DNA from: Actinomycetospora sp. NBRC 106378
GTDB taxonomy: Bacteria > Actinomycetota > Actinomycetes > Mycobacteriales > Pseudonocardiaceae
Assembly: GCF_030269685.1 (NCBI RefSeq)
Contig: NZ_BSTT01000002.1
Span: forward strand, 372,001-436,000
DNA: 64,000 nucleotides
Reading direction: 5' to 3'
Position numbers and translations under genes: made by a program
The notes under the pieces: generated by a model
Seen by the model: only the letters and a program-made list of their open reading frames with translations
What the model was told of the DNA's origin: nothing
The model's database searches: none
In this document: positions 48,492-56,842 of the stretch, piece after piece
Position numbering within the stretch: the first letter of the stretch is position 1
How the letters are laid out: each line of letters begins with the position of its first letter

Positions 48492-49345
48492 TGTACCAGC
48501 GATCGATCTCCCGCCGGAACCCGGCCTGCATCGTCGTCCTCCTCGACCGGTCGGACTCCATGAAGGAGCCGTGGCGTCAATCCGGTACCTCTCTGGCCGA
48601 CGGCGCCACCCGGGCGGTGAACAGGCTGCTCCTCGATCTGTGCATGCGGTCGACGAAGGAGGTGGGCGGCGACGTCCGCGACTACTTCAACGTCATGGTC
48701 CTGGGCTACGGCGCGTGCCCGGTGGCGGGCGGCGAGGGAGTGGAGCCCGCGCTCGGCGGAGCGCTCGCCGGTCGTGGCATCGTATCCGTCCGGGACCTCG
48801 CGATGGCTCCCCTCGCGGTGCGGGACGAACCGTCCGCCGACCGGTTCTCCGGGCCGTCTCGCTCGCCCGTGTGGATCGAGTCGGTCCACGGATACCGAAC
48901 CCCGATGTGCCAGGCGATCGCCGAGGCCGGCCGGTACGTCTTCGAGTGGACGGGCGAGCACCCCGACTCGTTCCCACCGGCGATCATCAACATCACCGAC
49001 GGCTTCGTGACCGACAGCCCCTTCGACGGGGCGGACCTAGCGGAGTGGACGAAGCGCCTCACCACGATTGAGACCGATGATGGGCCGGCGCTCCTGTTCA
49101 ACGTCTTCCTGTCCCGGACCGGCGAACCCCGCTTCTTCCCGACGAGCGGTGCTCAGCTCCCCGACCCCGGACCACAGCTTTTCGAGATGAGCAGCTCGCT
49201 GCCGGACGTGATGGTCGCGAACGCCCGGGCCGCGGGCAAGACCGTGGAGCCGGGCGCCCGTGCCATGTGCTTCAACGCGGACATCGACGCCCTGACGGCC
49301 TTCCTCGAGATCGGGACGCGTGTCGCCGAGGTACGGGACCGGTGA
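48491..49345 (+). CDS. von Willebrand A domain protein, TerY-like
   Basis: A 284-residue vWA protein. The MIDAS motif DRSDS (19-23, in VVLLDRSDSM) opens the domain. The Thr/Ser position and the later Asp occur in GYRTPMCQAIAEAG and AIINITDGFVTDSPF. The features NRLLLDLCMRSTKE, DYFNVMVLGYG and SLPDVMVANARAAGK follow the TerY pattern. In Ter-type systems TerY binds metal and partners with a PP2C phosphatase and kinase, exactly the next two genes. Likely a metal-dependent scaffold or substrate of the phospho-switch (family knowledge plus inference). Confidence 0.87.
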   Translation: MYQRSISRRNPACIVVLLDRSDSMKEPWRQSGTSLADGATRAVNRLLLDLCMRSTKEVGGDVRDYFNVMVLGYGACPVAGGEGVEPALGGALAGRGIVSVRDLAMAPLAVRDEPSADRFSGPSRSPVWIESVHGYRTPMCQAIAEAGRYVFEWTGEHPDSFPPAIINITDGFVTDSPFDGADLAEWTKRLTTIETDDGPALLFNVFLSRTGEPRFFPTSGAQLPDPGPQLFEMSSSLPDVMVANARAAGKTVEPGARAMCFNADIDALTAFLEIGTRVAEVRDR

Positions 49346-49352
49346 GCCGACG

Positions 49353-50144
49353 ATGACCCTGGTCCCGCGGATGGTGGCATTCTCCGTGCCCAAAGCCGGG
49401 AACACCGACGCCGAGTGGGAGGACGGGGTTGCTACGGACCCCGGTCATCCGGGCTCCGGCCGACCGGTGCGGGTGGCGATTGCCGACGGTGCAACCGCCG
49501 CCTACGGGGCGCGTCGCTGGGCCGCCGAGCTCACCGCAGGCTTTGCGTCGCCGCGCACGGCACCCGCCGGGCTCGACCCGACAATGCTGACCCACTGGTT
49601 CGGCGACCGGCAGGCGGCGTGGAGCGAGGGCTGTCCCGCGGTGGGGACGGTGCTTGAGGAACTCAAGGTGGCCGAGGGGTCGTTCGCGACCTTCGCGGGC
49701 TGTGTCCTCGACGTCCTGGCCGGCCCGGGGGCCCGGTGGGAGGCGGCCACGCTGGGGGATTCCGTGCTCTTCCATGTGCGCTCCGGCGCCCTGGTCGCCC
49801 ACCTGCCGCCCCTCGGACCGGACGACTTCGGACGGGATCCGGCCGGTGCCTTCACTCGTCCCGACGCCCTGTTGCAGATGGCCCAGGACCTGGTGTGTGG
49901 CCGGGGTGAGCTCGTACCGGGTGACCACCTGTTCCTGGCCACGGACGCCCTCGCGCAGTGGATGGTCCGTCGCGCTGACAAGCCGGAGACGTGGGAGTTC
50001 CTGGCGCGCCTGAGCCATCCCGCCGAGTTCTCCCGCTTCGTCACCACCGAGCGCGACGCGGACGCGATGACCAACGACGACGTGACGCTGCTGCGCGTCT
50101 CACTCTCACCTACCGCTCCTCGCCGTCTGGTGGTGTGTCGATGA
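49353..50144 (+). CDS. PP2C (PPM) family protein phosphatase
   Basis: A 263-residue phosphatase: metal-binding Asp45-Gly46 in VAIADGATAAYGA, Gly135-Asp136 in AATLGDSVLFH, Asp198 in FLATDALAQW and Asn241-Asp242-Asp243 in MTNDDVTLL. All four acidic motifs expected of a PPM active site are present. It probably removes phosphates placed by the neighbouring kinase on a triad component. Coupled by ATGA to the kinase gene. Confidence 0.88.
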   Translation: MTLVPRMVAFSVPKAGNTDAEWEDGVATDPGHPGSGRPVRVAIADGATAAYGARRWAAELTAGFASPRTAPAGLDPTMLTHWFGDRQAAWSEGCPAVGTVLEELKVAEGSFATFAGCVLDVLAGPGARWEAATLGDSVLFHVRSGALVAHLPPLGPDDFGRDPAGAFTRPDALLQMAQDLVCGRGELVPGDHLFLATDALAQWMVRRADKPETWEFLARLSHPAEFSRFVTTERDADAMTNDDVTLLRVSLSPTAPRRLVVCR

Positions 50145-51469
50145 CCGAGTTCCCCACCGTCGAGGACTACCGGGTCGCGGTCCAGCATCCCGCCCGGGTG
50201 TTCTCCTCGGCCGACCTGCAGCGGGCGGAGTTCGCCGTCCACCCCGTCCTCGGGATCCCGATCCCAGCGACGGGCAGTACGGCAGCGGTCTTCCAGGCCA
50301 CCGTCGGAGGGCGCTCGCAGGCGCTGCGCTTCTTCACGCGGGAGGACCCGGCCGGCGCGTCGCGGTACGGGCGTCTGCGCGCCCATCTGGCGAACAGCGA
50401 GCTCGCGGGACAGGTGGCGCAGGCCGAGTGGCATGAAGCCTCGATCCGCATCCGGGATCGGTCGTGGCCGATCGTGCAGATGGAGTGGATCGAGGGGCGG
50501 ACGCTGGACCGCTACGTGGACCACCTGGTGGAGGAGGGCGACCGAACGGGCCTCTCCGCTCTGGCGACCGCGTGGCGGGACCTCGTGATCACCATGCAGG
50601 CCGACCACTTCGCCCACGGCGATCTTCAGCACGGCAACGTCCTCGTCGACCAGCACGGTCGGCTGCGGCTGGTCGACCTCGACGCCGTCTGGATCCCCGG
50701 GCTGGTCGGGCTCCCGGCGCCCGACGAGTCCGGCCACCCGAACTACCAGCGGCAGGACGCCCCGTGGAACGAGCACCGCGACACCTTCCCCGGCCTCGTC
50801 GTCTACCTGGCCCTTCGTATGTTGGCGCACAACCCTCAGCCTTGGGCCGTCCTACACAACGAGGACAACCTGCTCTTCACCCGCGAGGACTTCGAGGACC
50901 CCGCCCTCGGGCCGGCCTGGAAGCACCTCTCAGCCCTGCACGACCCGTCGCTCGACCGGCTCGGCGACCAATTGCGAGCGGCGTGCGACCCGTTGTGGCG
51001 GGCCGTCGACGACTTCGCGTCGATCATCGGACGCGCCGGGGACGTCGTCGGTGGTCCCGACTCGCGTCCCTGGTGGGTGCAGACGGCGGACCGTCGCGGC
51101 GAGGTTCCGGCCGGGACGACGTCGACAGGACCGCTTCGCCCACCGCCGCCAAAGGAGACGACGCAGCAGCCCACCGCGTCTCCGGCCGGTGCACGGTCCG
51201 CCTCGGATCGGCGTGCTGGCTCCGAATGGTGGGGCTGGCAGCCTGAGACCGAGATCGATGTGCCACCGCCGGACGGCCGACAGTGGAAGTCGCTGTGCCT
51301 CGCCGCGGTCATGGGGGTCGCGGCTGGTTTCATCGTTGCCGTCGTCGCGTCCCACGGCGGCGGAAACGGTGGGGAGGGCTTCGCTATCGCCTTCTTCTCG
51401 GTCGGGTTGATCACGTACCTGGTGAGCCTCGCGGTGTTCGCAACGCGGCCGCCGCCAGGCATGCCATAG
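50141..51469 (+). CDS. Membrane-anchored protein kinase of the TerY-P triad type
   Basis: A 442-residue kinase. The beta-3 lysine position appears as Arg in SQALRFF. The catalytic loop HGDLQHGNVLVD (159-170) has Asp161 and Asn166, and the Mg motif is DLD (179-181). The activation region GHPNYQRQDAPWNEHRDTF is as in TerY-P kinases, as is RLRLVDLDAVWIPGL. A Pro-rich linker (about 325-370) leads to two C-terminal membrane helices (about 385-403 and 414-433). It ends the operon; the vWA-phosphatase-kinase order matches known triads. Confidence 0.86.
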   Translation: MTEFPTVEDYRVAVQHPARVFSSADLQRAEFAVHPVLGIPIPATGSTAAVFQATVGGRSQALRFFTREDPAGASRYGRLRAHLANSELAGQVAQAEWHEASIRIRDRSWPIVQMEWIEGRTLDRYVDHLVEEGDRTGLSALATAWRDLVITMQADHFAHGDLQHGNVLVDQHGRLRLVDLDAVWIPGLVGLPAPDESGHPNYQRQDAPWNEHRDTFPGLVVYLALRMLAHNPQPWAVLHNEDNLLFTREDFEDPALGPAWKHLSALHDPSLDRLGDQLRAACDPLWRAVDDFASIIGRAGDVVGGPDSRPWWVQTADRRGEVPAGTTSTGPLRPPPPKETTQQPTASPAGARSASDRRAGSEWWGWQPETEIDVPPPDGRQWKSLCLAAVMGVAAGFIVAVVASHGGGNGGEGFAIAFFSVGLITYLVSLAVFATRPPPGMP

Positions 51470-51577
51470 GACAGGCCGCGGTACCAGAGAGGCGTCTGGC
51501 AGTGTCGTGGAATGCGTGCGCGATCCGCCGGACTTCGCGGCTCGGTGGACCTGTCGTAGGGTCCGGGCCGCCATGAC

Positions 51578-51613
51578 GAGGACGACTCGCCTCCGCGAGT
51601 GGGGTTCGTCCTC
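51578..51613. terminator. Hairpin between convergent kinase and TIR-propeller genes
   Basis: Outer arms GAGGACGA / TCGTCCTC (8 perfect pairs) enclose an inner CTCGC / GCGAG stem with loop ctcc. It lies in the 236-base gap between the convergent genes, 108 bases after the kinase stop, and may terminate both transcripts. No T-run follows. The rest of the gap shows nothing else. Confidence 0.5.
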
Positions 51614-51705
51614 AGCCGCACGGCCTGGCAAGATCTGAAGCGGGTCATCGTGGCCGAGCCGGCTGAGCGCGCTTCGAGCCGCCTCAAGCGCGCTTCAGTG
51701 TCGGC

Positions 51706-54564
51706 TCATCCGCATCCAGTGCCGTCCTGCGGCTCGACGCCCACGAACTGCATCCACTCCGCGCTCGTCAAACTCCGACCCGCCGTGGTGCAGGCGGCCC
51801 GCACCCAGTCGGTTTCACGAAGATCGAGGTCCTGGAGCATCGCGCCACCCGAGGCGACGAACATGTGATCCTGCCGGTGTCCTTCGACAATGACGGAGGC
51901 GGCGAAGGCGTTGTCACTGCCGGAGTTCGGCGCCGGCGTGGGATGACTGCCAAGGACGGCGCCCGACCGAGCGTCAATGATCTGAACGGTGCCGTCGGCG
52001 AGGAGCGCCACGACTACTGGCTGGAAGACGTCGACACCGATCCGAACGGTGGTGGGATTGAGCACCACGCTCCGTGCGGGGCTGCCGTCGAGGGGATGGC
52101 TCTCGATTTGTCCACTTCGGGTTAGAATATCTAGTTCGTCGCCCGCGAACTGCACGGTGCGGGCTGGGGTGGGCAGCACTGCAGGGAGGTTGGAGCCGGG
52201 ACCGTTGATGACCTGGACTGCTCCGTCTCCTCGGATGAAGGCCGCCGTGCCGGACACTGGATCGACATCGGCGGCGCCTGCCCCCGCGAGGTAGTCTCCT
52301 CCTGGGATGCCACCTGCGTCCGGGCGTACTGGCGGCCTATAGGAGCGGGTCACGGCGCCGTCGGTCACACGCCGCTCCTGGACCCTGCCGTTCGTGTCCA
52401 TGCTGATTACGCTCGAGCCGTCCGCCGACAATGCCGCGCTCAGGACCATGTACCCCGTACCTGGAGTCACGGCACGGGCGTCGACCACACGTGGCAGGCC
52501 CGAGGTGTCGACCTGTTCGTCCTGCTGGTTCGCGCCGCCTATGAGGAACAATCGGCGGCCGTCGGCCGACCAGACCGGGTAGCCGTAAAACCCTGAAGGA
52601 CCGGGCGGGGGCAGCGGCGTCAGCGTCTCGGTGGTGCGGTCATAGACGGCACCCTCGACGCTCCCGCGGTCGACGATGGCCATCTTTGTGTCATCGGGCG
52701 ATAGGGCCACCACAGGCGGTGCTCCGTCGTTCGGGGACACGCCGAACCGGAGCAGCCCATCGTCGGAGATGATGGTGTTGGGACCGGCGAGGTCCCACAT
52801 CGTGACTGTGTTCCCGGACGCTGAGACCAAGTGCGAGTCGTCGCCGAAGTCGAGAAGGTCCGGACTCACCGAGCTCACCCCCGTGAGGGTGATCGGTGCT
52901 GGCCCCGCCGACGTGTCGCCGCCAACTCCGACCGGGACGACGCTGATCCTGCCGCCATCGGCGAGCGCCGCCCGGTCTCCGACGGGGCTCAAGCTCAGAG
53001 CTGTCGCTCCGCGGGGCACGCCGACCGATCCTGCGAGAGTCGGAGCGGATGGGTCGGGGGGAAGGAGCTTGCTCCACGCCGAGATCTGCCCATTCTGCTC
53101 GAGCAGATAGAAGGCTCCGCCGGCTGCGCGACCGACGATGAAGCCTTCGGCGCGTGCCAGGTAGCGCGACGACCCGTAGGCCGGGCGCAGATCGGGCATG
53201 GAGAGTATTTGCCAGGCGCCTTCGATGGACTCGACTTGCACGCCGTTGTCTCCGAGGAACGTGACGCGGTCGGAGGACCGAACCGCCGTCGGCCCGGCGA
53301 TCTGCTTCCCATCCCCAGCGTAGCTCGCCAGAGGCTGTGTGCCCGTCAGCATCTTGGGGCCGCCGAGAACCACAACGGAGGTGCCGGTCGGGGAGACCGC
53401 GATGCTGAGCGGGTTGATCGCGCCCAGGACGAGCGGCGCGACCGAACCAGTGTCCGGATGCCATAAAACAGCTTGGTGCGGACCGGCGGCGGCACCGACG
53501 ACTGCGGCGTCATCGCTGACGGAGACGCTTGTGACGGCGGAGCCCACCGTCGTCGACCACCGCGCGCCGTCTGAGGTACGAATGCGAACGACCTCGCCGG
53601 AGGCGGTGCCGACGACGACCGCCGACCCGTCGCGCGATGCAGACAGGGCCGTGACCGGTGAGCTTAACGTCGCGAACCTGAGCGCGTTCGGGTTACCAGT
53701 CACTGCCTGGAAGAGTGCCGACGTGCTCTCGACCGTGGCGTCGAGCTGGTAGGCCGCGGCGGCGAGCATGTCCGATGCCTGAAGATTGGAGCTCAGATTG
53801 CTGACGGCGCTCGCGGCGAGTGATCGCGAGGCGGCCAATCTGGCCTCGTCGGTCTCCCTGCTGCGCGCATGGGACACCGCGACAACGAGGATGAGTGCGA
53901 CGACGAGGAGCAGCGCCATAGTCGTCGTACCCACCAGGGCGGTGGCGCGGGTGCGCCGCTGCCAGCGAATGTGCTCGCCTGTCAGTGCGTCTTTCTCCAC
54001 GCCCCGGATTGGTGCCGACAGAGCCGCTACAGCGTTACGCAGACGAGGGTCACGGCGGCCGCCCATCCCGACGTTGTGCATCCATCGAAGATCGACCCAC
54101 AAGGGTTCGGTCTCCAGAGCCTCCCTCAGGCTGGGAGGAAGCACGTCCGTAGCCGGAGCTATCGAGTCGGTTTCAGGGTCCCATTGCATGACCCCCTCGA
54201 TGACCACGAGCAGGAGCCGATCGGCCGACCTGTGCGCGATCCACCAGCTGACCTCCTGGTCGACCCACCGTGAGGACGCGGCAGCGGGGGAGACGAAGAC
54301 GATCAACCAGCGACTCGCCTGCAGCGCGTCCTCCAGCTTCGCCGGCAGGTCCGCGTCCGCCCCCAGATTCGTCGTGTCGCGAAAGACGCGCATTGCCCTC
54401 GCTCGATACCAGGGCTTTGCAAACCCCTCCATCTGTCGGTGGACGAGTGCCGCCACCTCGGCATCTAGGTGGCTGTAGGAGATAAAAGCCGCATAGTCGT
54501 CCAGCGCGTCGACGGATGACGAGCTCGGGTCGAGATCGGGCGAAGCGGACGCCTTGAAGTCCAT
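51706..54564 (-). CDS. TIR - transmembrane - WD40-type beta-propeller protein
   Basis: A 952-residue protein. A TIR domain covers about 20-165: AAFISYSHLDAEVAALVHRQ, FRDTTNLGADADL, then SSRWVDQEVSWW with Glu104 at the NADase position. A membrane helix lies at 208-231 (ATALVGTTTMALLLVVALIL). A helical linker (RLAASRSLAASAVSNL) leads to a WD40-like propeller (about 280-920) with blades such as PVTALSASRDGSAVVVGTASG. The end, CTTAGRSLTSAEWMQFVG, is a known tail of actinobacterial TIR/NTPase-WD40 proteins. Codon use is noticeably less GC-biased than around it, suggesting transfer. GGGGGG precedes the ATG. Confidence 0.88.
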   Translation of the reverse strand: MDFKASASPDLDPSSSSVDALDDYAAFISYSHLDAEVAALVHRQMEGFAKPWYRARAMRVFRDTTNLGADADLPAKLEDALQASRWLIVFVSPAAASSRWVDQEVSWWIAHRSADRLLLVVIEGVMQWDPETDSIAPATDVLPPSLREALETEPLWVDLRWMHNVGMGGRRDPRLRNAVAALSAPIRGVEKDALTGEHIRWQRRTRATALVGTTTMALLLVVALILVVAVSHARSRETDEARLAASRSLAASAVSNLSSNLQASDMLAAAAYQLDATVESTSALFQAVTGNPNALRFATLSSPVTALSASRDGSAVVVGTASGEVVRIRTSDGARWSTTVGSAVTSVSVSDDAAVVGAAAGPHQAVLWHPDTGSVAPLVLGAINPLSIAVSPTGTSVVVLGGPKMLTGTQPLASYAGDGKQIAGPTAVRSSDRVTFLGDNGVQVESIEGAWQILSMPDLRPAYGSSRYLARAEGFIVGRAAGGAFYLLEQNGQISAWSKLLPPDPSAPTLAGSVGVPRGATALSLSPVGDRAALADGGRISVVPVGVGGDTSAGPAPITLTGVSSVSPDLLDFGDDSHLVSASGNTVTMWDLAGPNTIISDDGLLRFGVSPNDGAPPVVALSPDDTKMAIVDRGSVEGAVYDRTTETLTPLPPPGPSGFYGYPVWSADGRRLFLIGGANQQDEQVDTSGLPRVVDARAVTPGTGYMVLSAALSADGSSVISMDTNGRVQERRVTDGAVTRSYRPPVRPDAGGIPGGDYLAGAGAADVDPVSGTAAFIRGDGAVQVINGPGSNLPAVLPTPARTVQFAGDELDILTRSGQIESHPLDGSPARSVVLNPTTVRIGVDVFQPVVVALLADGTVQIIDARSGAVLGSHPTPAPNSGSDNAFAASVIVEGHRQDHMFVASGGAMLQDLDLRETDWVRAACTTAGRSLTSAEWMQFVGVEPQDGTGCG

Positions 54565-54769
54565 CGGGCCCCCCGCTGGTCGGCATCGGCAGATGAGTGT
54601 CGACGATGGAGCCGGACGAGCCCGCAAGGCAAGAACACGGTTCACCTGATCAGAGCAGGAGTGTCTTGCCGCACGGCGTGGACTCGAGGTAGAAAGTCGG
54701 TCTTCAGCACCTCCTCGGGCCTGTTCGGCTCCGGATGCCGAGAGCGTCGGTCCCGCAGCGGCGCGGCGC

Positions 54770-55678
54770 TCACGCCATGTCCGGCGGACCCACCCAGAGT
54801 CCGCGGACGTAGGCCTCGTGCCATTCGGCCTTCCCGCTCCGCCGAAGCGCACGGTAGGCGAGGGCCCGCCCGCCGGCGCCCGCCGTGAGAATCATCCGGA
54901 TGGCCCTGGTCTCGAGGCGGGAATGGTGCCGCCCGACGTCGCGCATCATCGACGACCCGCGCAGTTGCGACATCCTGGTGGGGCGGTCGCCCGAACCGCC
55001 GGAACCGTGGGCGACGAGGAGATCGGTCCGGAAACCCTGCCGTAACCCGGCTCCCCGGATACGGCGCGAGAGGTCGACGTCCTCGTTGTAGACGAAGAAC
55101 TCCTCGTCGAAGGCGCCGAGTTCGAGGAACAGCGAGCGGCGGAGCGCGCAGACCGAGGCGCTCACCCAGTCGATCGCCGGCTCGGAATCGGGCTCCGGCC
55201 GCGCCCACAGGCCGGTGCGCGGGAACAGGTAGTGCCACCCGCTGGCGTGCGACAGCGCCCGCCACCAGGTCGGCTCCCAGCCGGCGGTGCCGAGCTCGAC
55301 CCGACCGTCGTGACCGACGGCCATCGGGCAGACCTGCACGCAGGCCGGGTCGTCGCGCACGTCGCCGGCCAGGGCGTCGAGCGTGGCGGGGGAGGGCCGG
55401 CTGTCCGGGCCGACCAGCATCACCAGGTCACTCCGAGCCGCCCGGATACCCAGGTTGGCCCCCGAGGCGAAGCCCCGGCCCGGCCCGTCGAGGACCCGCA
55501 CGTGGCGCAGTCCGCGGAGTCGGTCGGCCAGACCGTCCGCGCCCCGACAATTGTCGACCACAATGAAGGAGAAGTCGCTCCCGAGATCTCGTATCAATTC
55601 GGTCACGAGATCGGCGCTCCGGTAGGCGACCACCACGATCTCGTAGTCGCGCAGCGCGGTGGTCGCCGGAACGGACAT
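54770..55678 (-). CDS. Glycosyltransferase family 2 (rhamnosyltransferase-like)
   Basis: A 302-residue GT-A transferase: YEIVVVAYRSADLVTELIRDL, IVVDNCRGADG, GFASGANLGIRAARSDLVMLVGPDSRP (DxD-like nucleotide-sugar site), then EEFFVYNEDVDLSRRIRGAG with the ED catalytic motif. It resembles WbbL/RfbF-type enzymes that add rhamnose or similar sugars to a lipid-linked acceptor. GAGGAG precedes the ATG. It diverges from the WecG/TagA-type gene and belongs to the exopolysaccharide locus. Confidence 0.88.
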   Translation of the reverse strand: MSVPATTALRDYEIVVVAYRSADLVTELIRDLGSDFSFIVVDNCRGADGLADRLRGLRHVRVLDGPGRGFASGANLGIRAARSDLVMLVGPDSRPSPATLDALAGDVRDDPACVQVCPMAVGHDGRVELGTAGWEPTWWRALSHASGWHYLFPRTGLWARPEPDSEPAIDWVSASVCALRRSLFLELGAFDEEFFVYNEDVDLSRRIRGAGLRQGFRTDLLVAHGSGGSGDRPTRMSQLRGSSMMRDVGRHHSRLETRAIRMILTAGAGGRALAYRALRRSGKAEWHEAYVRGLWVGPPDMA

Positions 55679-55789
55679 CACAGGACTCCTCGGAACAGTT
55701 CGTGTGCCGACGGACGGAACCACGAACGAGCGGCGCAACCGACACGCCACGTGAGCGTCTACCACTCGAACGATGAGGTCAAGATCGCG

Positions 55790-55814
55790 AATGACTGACC
55801 CTGGTCAGATCATT
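55790..55814. promoter_or_regulatory. Operator-like palindrome between EPS genes
   Basis: AATGA-CTGACC-CT-GGTCAG-A-TCATT: 11 bases pair in each arm, with one unpaired A. It lies in the 207-base divergent region between the GT2 and WecG/TagA-type genes and could control both halves of the exopolysaccharide locus. Confidence 0.5.
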
Positions 55815-55885
55815 TGCGCCGTGCGTAGTGTTCCACTCCTTGCGCGCGGTGCTTGATCCATCGCGCATCGGCTGGGGGGACATCG

Positions 55886-56842
55886 GTGGGTATCGACGGG
55901 CGCGCGCGCCCACAGTTCGCGGGAGCCGGACCGAGAATGGTCCGGGCACGAAGAATTCTGGGACGGGTACCGCATCCGAGGAGCTCCGGGGAGAACGCGG
56001 AGAAGAACGAGATCTTCTCCGAGGGCACGGCCCGCCGATTGTTCGATCTCCCGATGCAGGTCTTCTCCACCCCGGAGGTGGCCGCACGCCGCCTGGTCGC
56101 CGCCCGGCGCCCGGACCGGGCGGTCGCGGCGTTCACCTGCAACGTCGACCACGTCATGCTGACCCGCGCCGACCGGTCGTTCCGCGAGGCCTACGGCCGC
56201 GCCGACGTCGTCACGATGGACGGGGCACCCGTCGCGCTGCTCTCCCGGTGGACCGGGACACCGGGGGCGGTGCGGGTGACCGGCGTCGACATCGTCGCGG
56301 CGCTCGGGTCGGTGGCGGCCGAGCAGCGGCTGCGGATGGCCATCGTCGGTGGGGCCCCGGGTCGTGCGGACCGGGCCGGGCGCGCCCTCGCGGACGCCAA
56401 CCCGGGCCTGCCCCGGGTGCTCGCCCTGTCGCCGTCGGCCGGCTTCCCGCTGGGCGGCCCCGAGGACGAGGCCCTCGTCCGCGCCCTGGCCGACCTCGCG
56501 CTCGACGTCGTGGTGGTCTGTTTCGGGGCGCCCAAGCAGGAGCTGTGGATCGACCTGCACCGCGACGAGCTGCCGGGCGCGGTGCTGATCGGCGCGGGCG
56601 CCACGGTCGACTACCTGTCCGGTGCGATCACCCGCGCGCCCGCGGTCTTCCAACGCACCGGCACCGAGGCGTTCTGGCGGCTCGGGACCGAGTTCCCCCG
56701 CCTCTGGCGTCGATATCTCCTCCGCGACAGCCCGTTCCTCGTGCTGTTCGCCGTGACCCTGGCTCGCCACCATGCCCGCACCGCACCCGCGGTCCCGACC
56801 CCCCGCCCCGCCGCCGACGACGTCCCGGAGGCCGCCTCATGA
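55886..56842 (+). CDS. WecG/TagA/CpsF family glycosyltransferase
   Basis: A 318-residue GT26 enzyme. Typical features are RAVAAFTCNVDHVMLTRADRSF, ADVVTMDGAPVALLSRWTG, LRMAIVGGAPGRADRAG, VVVVCFGAPKQELWID and GAVLIGAGATVDYLSG. It transfers ManNAcA or ManNAc-like sugars to polyprenyl-linked GlcNAc, an early step in EPS or teichoic-acid-like repeat assembly. GTG start with GGGGGGA five bases upstream. Overlaps the Wzz/BY-kinase gene by ATGA. The first 60 residues are poorly conserved. Confidence 0.88.
   Translation: MGIDGRARPQFAGAGPRMVRARRILGRVPHPRSSGENAEKNEIFSEGTARRLFDLPMQVFSTPEVAARRLVAARRPDRAVAAFTCNVDHVMLTRADRSFREAYGRADVVTMDGAPVALLSRWTGTPGAVRVTGVDIVAALGSVAAEQRLRMAIVGGAPGRADRAGRALADANPGLPRVLALSPSAGFPLGGPEDEALVRALADLALDVVVVCFGAPKQELWIDLHRDELPGAVLIGAGATVDYLSGAITRAPAVFQRTGTEAFWRLGTEFPRLWRRYLLRDSPFLVLFAVTLARHHARTAPAVPTPRPAADDVPEAAS

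Noticed and set aside
48491-51469. A complete tellurite-resistance (ter) operon
   Set aside because: Only the vWA-phosphatase-kinase part is present; no terB, terC, terD, terE or terZ-like gene is visible in the window.
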